Assembly: GCA_026225155.1 (NCBI GenBank)
Contig: JAMFSG010000336.1
Coordinates: forward strand, 1 to 12,571
Reading direction: 5' to 3'
Length of the DNA: 12,571 nt
Origin: Verrucomicrobiota bacterium
Lineage (GTDB): Bacteria > Verrucomicrobiota > Verrucomicrobiia > Limisphaerales > UBA11358
Below are positions 7,907 through 12,571 of this stretch, piece after piece. The number at the start of each line of letters is the position of its first letter. Within the stretch, counting starts at the first letter, position 1. A model generated the notes under the pieces. The model was not told the origin of the DNA, did no database searches, and worked only from the letters and a program-made list of their open reading frames with translations. The position numbers and the translations under genes are program-made.

Positions 7907-9328
7907 TTAATCCACCAAATCCTTTTCGATTTGCTCCAAGGTTTTGCCTTTGGTCTCCGGCAGTTTGAAAAAGACAAAAATAAATCCCGCGACGCAAATC
8001 GCGCCGTAGAGCCAGAAGGTTCTCGCCGAACCGAGTTGTGCGTTTAACATTGGAAAGGTATAAGTCAAAAGAAAGCACGCAATCCACAACGACGAAACGG
8101 CGACGGCCATTGCCGCGCCGCGGATGCGGTTCGGAAAAATTTCGGAGATGACCACCCACGTCACCGGCGCGAGCGACATCGCGTAACAGGCGATTGCCGC
8201 CAAAACCAAAAGCAACATCGGCAACCCCTTCACGCTTTCGTGATAACAAAAACCCATCGCGATATAAATGACGGCGAGCGCGGCGGAACCGAACAGCATC
8301 AGCGGACGACGTCCGCCGCGATCCACGACGCCAAGGGCGACGAGCGTGAAAACCAAATTGACCGAACCCGTCCACGCAATGTTTTTCAGCACGGTGGAAA
8401 TGTCATAACCGGCGGCGTGGAAAATTTCCTCGGCATAATTGAAAATGACATTGATGCCGCACCATTGTTGAAAGACCGCGAGCACGACGCCGAGCACGAT
8501 GACCTTGCGCATCTTCGGTTCCAGCAAATCCGCGAAGCGCACGCGCTGGATTTCTTCACTGGCAAGTGTGGATTGAATTTCTGCCGTGGCCGCGTTCGCA
8601 TAATTTTCGCCGCCGACTTTTTTCAAGATGCTGCGGGCGAGATTGGCTTTGCCATTTTTTGCGAGCCAGCGCGGACTTTCGGGAACCAGAAACATTCCAA
8701 TGAAAAAGAGCAGGGCGGGCGCGGCGGTCAAACCAAACATCCAGCGCCAACCCTGTTGGCCGAACCACGAGATGCGGATAAATTCGTCAGGCGCGCCGAC
8801 AGGCAGATCGCGCACGAGCTACCAGTTGATATATTGCGCGAGTAAAATGCCGACGACGACGGTGAGTTGGTTGATGGCGACGAGTTTGCCGCGAATCTGC
8901 GCGGGCGCGATTTCGGCGATATACATCGGCGAAAGGCTGGATGCGAGGCCGATGGCCACGCCGCCAAAAATCCGCCACGCGATGAATACGTCAAAGTTAT
9001 TGGCAAGCGCATTGCCCAATGAAGTGACGGTGAAAATCAGCGCGGCGGCGATCAATAATTTTTTACGGCCAAACTTATCGCTCAATCCGCCCGCCGCGAG
9101 CGCGCCGATTAAACAACCGATAAGCGCGCAACTGTTCGCCCAACCGATCTGCGCTTCCGTGGTCAGCTCGAAGTAACGTTGAAAAAACGGTTTCGCACCG
9201 CCGATGACAACCCAATCCCAGCCGAAGAGTAATCCGCCCATCGCCGCCACCACCGAAATAAGCCAGACGTAGCCGAGATTGTAATCGGCCTTCAGTTCGG
9301 ACGTTTCATTTTGGACAGCCGTGATCAT
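7907..9328 (-). pseudogene. MFS sugar porter interrupted by an in-frame TAG
   Basis: Two open segments (9328-8822 and 8818-7907) share one frame and are separated only by the TAG at 8821-8819. Read through, they make about 473 residues, the normal length for a sugar porter (TC 2.A.1.1). The first 169 residues hold FGWDWVVIGG (35-44), the loop motif GGLSDKFGRKK (80-90) and SPMYIAEIAPAQIRGK (133-148). The second part holds PESPRW (about 216-221), QQWCGINVIFNY (about 287-298), DRGGRRP, VISEIFPNRIRG and PETKGKTLEQIE. About twelve membrane segments are expected in total. The protein would import hexoses, probably the galactose or glucose released by the operon's enzymes. The only break is the TAG, following YINW, where family members continue into a loop. 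A GTG at 8815 could restart translation, but half a transporter is unlikely to work. A sequencing error or suppression remains possible. Confidence 0.85.
8819..8821 (-). other. In-frame TAG (amber) inside the sugar porter
   Basis: The forward-strand bases cta read as TAG on the coding strand, at codon 170 of the porter frame (..INW-stop-LVRDL..). Frame, family motifs and spacing are intact on both sides. A single base change from TGG, CAG, TTG, TCG or AAG would produce it. Confidence 0.9.
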
Positions 9329-9499
9329 GTGTTTTTGTTGCGGACAATTTTTTATGGATCAAGTCAAAGCGGATGTTTGAAACGGACAGATTAAATCCCC
9401 CGCGTATTTACTTTTCCTTAAAAAATCCTGCCCGGTGTTGCGATTTTACCGCCTTGTTTTCAGAGTAGAATCTTGTCCCTTGAGTTTATCCCAGTCACG
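9329..9499 (-). promoter_or_regulatory. Intergenic region upstream of the sugar operon, probable promoter region
   Basis: These 171 bases separate the pseudopilin stop from the transporter start and are the only sizeable gap before the five-gene sugar cluster, so the operon promoter should lie here. I do not see a convincing sigma-70 pair. A TTGACT (9367-9362 on the minus strand) has no -10 box at normal spacing. A 9-bp palindrome GTTTGAAAC at 9375-9383 is a weak operator candidate. Confidence 0.35.
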
Positions 9500-10315
<816 letters not shown>

Positions 10316-10323
10316 ACAAATAA

Positions 10324-10350
10324 ATTTTAGAGACTTCCTGTTTTGGTCAA
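10324..10350 (-). promoter_or_regulatory. Candidate sigma-70-like promoter for the pseudopilin gene
   Basis: On the minus strand TTGACC (10350-10345) and TAAAAT (10329-10324) each match the consensus at five of six positions, with a 15-base spacer that is shorter than ideal. The -10 box ends eight bases before the ATG, so a transcript from here would be nearly leaderless, in keeping with the missing Shine-Dalgarno sequence. Confidence 0.3.
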
Positions 10351-10385
10351 CCGCCGTCAGCCCATGCTTCGAGCTGGCGGCGGTT
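10349..10385 (-). terminator. Stem-loop after the beta-strand-repeat protein gene
   Basis: Arms 10349-10361 and 10373-10385 pair over 13 positions with one mismatch or wobble, enclosing an 11-base loop. The structure begins ten bases past the stop codon at 10396. On the minus strand it is followed by GACCAAAAC rather than a U-run, so it may be a transcript-end stabiliser or a non-canonical terminator. The T-rich side faces the opposite direction. Confidence 0.5.
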
Positions 10386-10395
10386 AATTTAATTT

Positions 10396-12571
10396 TTACG
10401 GCACTAATTGGATGCGATAGAACCGTTGCGGTGTTCCCGCGGTGATGGTGTTGGTCACACTGAACGAGCCGCCGGCACCAAACGTGTTGGTCACCAGCGA
10501 CGTCCATGTCGGATTGGCCAGGTTGGTTGAGGTCAACACCGCGTAATGATTGCCCGCCGTGCCGCCAGTGCCGTTGAAGATCAACTGGCCGCCGGAAACG
10601 GTGGTGCCATTGATCACCGGGCCGGTTGCGCCGCCCGTCGTGACGCCGATAATACCGCTGTTCAATTGCGACAAGTCCCAAGCCAAACCGGCGCCCGGCG
10701 TGGCCGGCACGATGCTCGTGAACGAACCGGCATAGCTCGTGGCACTGAAGACTTGGAAACTATTGCCGTTGGCCAACGGTGTTGCACTGATGTTGACCAA
10801 GTTCAACGTGCCGCCGTAGGTGATGCCGCCATTGATCGTCTGGATGGAGTCATTGACGCCGGAGCCGTTGAGCTTGATGACGGTCGTGCCATTCAAGGTG
10901 ACATTATTTGCCACGCCGATGATGCCGGTCGCGTTGGCGCCGGCGGTCGTGCCAAGAGTCACGTTTGTGCCAGCGGGCGAGACGGTCGCGCCTGCGCCGA
11001 CAACCAAGTTGCCGTTGAACGCGCCGACACCAGCCAAAGTCTGGCCGCTGGCGAGCGTCAAAGTGTTGTCAGGGCGTCCGCTGGCATCCAAGTGGACCGC
11101 AGTCGGATTGCCGCCGCCGAAGAAGATGAGCGAGCTTTGCGAGATCGAGCCATTGCCGGTCAACGTCACTTGCAAACCGTTATTGATAACCGTCGGGCCG
11201 GTGTAAGTGTTGGCGGCGGAAAGAATCATCGCATGGTTGTAATAATCCATGAAGAAGCCGCCGGAACCACTAATGACATTGGTGAAATAGATATTATGGT
11301 CACCCAGTGAAATGTGAAGAATACCATTCAATGTGATCGGACTGTCGATGGTAATGTCATTGGTTGAGGAATAGGTTTGCAGGAATGCATTGTTTTCAGC
11401 GGTGATATTGTTGCCGTTTAACATCACGCTTATGCCGTTATTCATTGTCAATTGGCTGCCACCTAGTAGATGCAAACTCCCATTGAGGCCGTTTGAGCCG
11501 CCGTCATTGTAGAAGGTTATTAAAGAGTTAGTAGTTAAAGTAACCACGGTAGCCGGATTTTGAAAGGCATTCGCCATGTGCTTAAGCCCGATGACACTGT
11601 TAGTTATCGTAATGCCTTGAACCGTGGAACCAACGGTGATGTTGTCTATTTCGCCGCCATAACCAGTAGGGCTGCCATAGTTGATGGTCAGGTTGTGAGC
11701 GCCGGAAATTTGCGAGCCGGCTGACATATCGTAACGACCGTTTCCATTTTGACCAATCAAGGCATCTCCGGCCAGAACAAGGTTTAAGACTTCACCATAA
11801 ATGCCGCCCGCACTATTATAGACTGCGCCGACGCCATTCACACCGCTACCGGAAAGGATGATCGGGTTGGTCCGGCTATAACCGTTTCCGTCGAAGTCGA
11901 ACGTAGCGCCATTGGTGACAGTGATGGAGGCAACCGATCCCAACGTGTTGTTACCGACCGTTTTCAATGTGCCGCCGCCGATGATCACCGGTCCGGTGAA
12001 ATTACCAGCGACGTTCAAGCCGAGCGTGCCGGAACCAAGTTTTACCAAGCTGCCGGAACCGCTCAAGCTGCCGGAACCGCTCAACGTATAATTGACCGTT
12101 GAATTGTTGGTAATCACCGCCGGAACTACCGTTGAAGCGATGGTGATGTTCGTGATTGGATTTGCGGCCGTTAGGATTGAATCATCCAGCACCACCGAAT
12201 CCAAAGTATTAAAGATACTGGAAGAGGCATGAGTGGTCGCGTTCGACCAATTGGCGGAACTGCCAATATCCCACTGGCCACTGCCGCTGGCATTATTCCA
12301 AATCAGTAAACTTGGAGCGAGCGTGCCGGAGACGATGACTTGGATTTGTTTCGTCGCCGTGTTGTTAGTCAGAACAAGTGTGTAGGCGGTAGGATAAACT
12401 GTGGTCGCCATGCCGATTGAACCATTGAAATTACCAGTGTAAGCAATCAACGGATAAGTGCCGTCAGCCAGCGTGCCGCTGACCGGATTGATGCTGATGT
12501 TATTGCCGTTCATGGTCAGGTCACCGTTGACCTGAATCTTGTCATTACCGCCGGCGAGGCTGGAACTTAAA
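10396..12571 (-). CDS. Autotransporter-associated beta-strand-repeat exported protein, 5' truncated by window
   Basis: The frame stays open past the ATG at 12513 to the window end, and the extra residues (GNDKIQVNGDLTMNGN) continue the same motif, so the true start lies outside. About 724 residues are visible, rich in Gly, Ser, Thr and Asn and almost free of Cys, as in beta-helical surface proteins. Numbered from the internal ATG, beta-strand-repeat motifs of the PATR type occur near 153-184 (GSGTLGLNVAGNFTGPVIIG) and 416-448 (LSAANTYTGPTVINNG). A module with WNNASGSGQWDIGSSANWSN lies near 72-91. The C-terminus ends in a small module reading YAVLTSTNL and then RFYRIQLVP, common in Verrucomicrobiota exported proteins, with no PEP-CTERM anchor and no translocator barrel visible. 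Function is unknown; adhesion, surface structure or polysaccharide contact is inferred. A separate transcription unit from the sugar operon is likely. Confidence 0.85.
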   Translation of the reverse strand, partial: LSSSLAGGNDKIQVNGDLTMNGNNISINPVSGTLADGTYPLIAYTGNFNGSIGMATTVYPTAYTLVLTNNTATKQIQVIVSGTLAPSLLIWNNASGSGQWDIGSSANWSNATTHASSSIFNTLDSVVLDDSILTAANPITNITIASTVVPAVITNNSTVNYTLSGSGSLSGSGSLVKLGSGTLGLNVAGNFTGPVIIGGGTLKTVGNNTLGSVASITVTNGATFDFDGNGYSRTNPIILSGSGVNGVGAVYNSAGGIYGEVLNLVLAGDALIGQNGNGRYDMSAGSQISGAHNLTINYGSPTGYGGEIDNITVGSTVQGITITNSVIGLKHMANAFQNPATVVTLTTNSLITFYNDGGSNGLNGSLHLLGGSQLTMNNGISVMLNGNNITAENNAFLQTYSSTNDITIDSPITLNGILHISLGDHNIYFTNVISGSGGFFMDYYNHAMILSAANTYTGPTVINNGLQVTLTGNGSISQSSLIFFGGGNPTAVHLDASGRPDNTLTLASGQTLAGVGAFNGNLVVGAGATVSPAGTNVTLGTTAGANATGIIGVANNVTLNGTTVIKLNGSGVNDSIQTINGGITYGGTLNLVNISATPLANGNSFQVFSATSYAGSFTSIVPATPGAGLAWDLSQLNSGIIGVTTGGATGPVINGTTVSGGQLIFNGTGGTAGNHYAVLTSTNLANPTWTSLVTNTFGAGGSFSVTNTITAGTPQRFYRIQLVP
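12046..12081. repeat. 18-bp perfect tandem repeat, two copies
   Basis: Units 12046-12063 and 12064-12081 are identical (caagctgccggaaccgct). Each encodes six residues of a Gly-Ser-Leu pattern, giving SGSGSLSGSGSL next to the first PATR motif. It looks like a small in-frame slippage duplication in a repetitive beta-helix region. Confidence 0.8.

Noticed and set aside
9362..9383. TTGACT as a -35 box and GTTTGAAAC as a repressor operator for the sugar operon
   Set aside because: No -10 box lies at 15-19 bases from TTGACT, and a 9-bp palindrome is too short to assign to a regulator without other copies.
9420..9450. Possible terminator after the pseudopilin (a cggt/accg stem before TTTTTT on the minus strand)
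   Set aside because: The stem is only four base pairs and is separated from the T-run by seven bases; it is too weak to call.
10316..10681. N-terminal extension of the pseudopilin frame to a start at 10681
   Set aside because: It overlaps the end of the beta-strand-repeat gene in another frame, crosses the intergenic stem-loop, and its Arg/His/Gln-rich translation looks like an antigene shadow. The prepilin leader starts at 10315.
10546..11310. Long plus-strand open frame opposite the beta-strand-repeat gene
   Set aside because: It arises from the biased codon use of the Gly/Thr/Asn-rich gene on the other strand. Its translation is Asp/Arg/Ala-rich without any domain.

Overview
The window looks like a chromosomal stretch from the Verrucomicrobiota, probably a Pedosphaera/Limisphaerales-type lineage. 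This is inferred from gene families, not from a marker gene. The signs are a large autotransporter-associated beta-strand-repeat surface protein, a prepilin-like protein with an 'FTLIEL' N-terminus and a C-terminal 'FADGHVE' motif, a DUF5107-TPR protein, and the lack of clear Shine-Dalgarno sequences. There are no rRNA, tRNA or CRISPR features. Every gene I can support is on the minus strand, so transcription runs from high to low coordinates.

Layout in transcription order: (1) 12571-10396, the 3' part of a beta-strand-repeat exported protein, cut by the window edge; (2) an 80-bp gap with a strong stem-loop and a possible promoter; (3) 10315-9500, a prepilin-type pseudopilin; (4) a 171-bp gap that probably holds the promoter of the sugar cluster; (5) 9328-7907, an MFS sugar porter split by one in-frame TAG; (6) 7894-4337, a 1185-residue DUF5107-TPR protein; (7) 4243-3368, an aldose 1-epimerase-like protein; (8) 3268-1142, a secreted GH36 alpha-galactosidase; (9) 1145 to beyond position 1, a GH97 glycosidase whose 5' end carries a 216-bp palindromic element. 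No gene-free stretch exceeds 300 bases.

Genes 5-9 look like one alpha-galactoside (or mixed alpha-glycoside) utilisation operon. The exported GH36 and GH97 enzymes would release galactose or glucose outside the cytoplasm, the sugar porter would import the sugar, and the mutarotase-like protein would interconvert anomers. The cytoplasmic DUF5107-TPR protein has an unknown carbohydrate-related role. No SusC/SusD pair is visible.

The most notable signals are signs of recent remodelling. The 216-bp element (852-1067) is a near-symmetric set of six nested hairpins flanked by an 8-bp direct repeat. Removing the element and one repeat copy in silico restores a plausible GH97 start six bases after the GH36 stop. 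In its present state the insertion swaps which upstream start codon is in frame with the signal peptide. The transporter carries a nonsense codon, and the DUF5107-TPR gene carries two repeat-like in-frame insertions. The operon may be decaying, tolerating small repeats as peptide insertions, or affected by an assembly error at the TAG.
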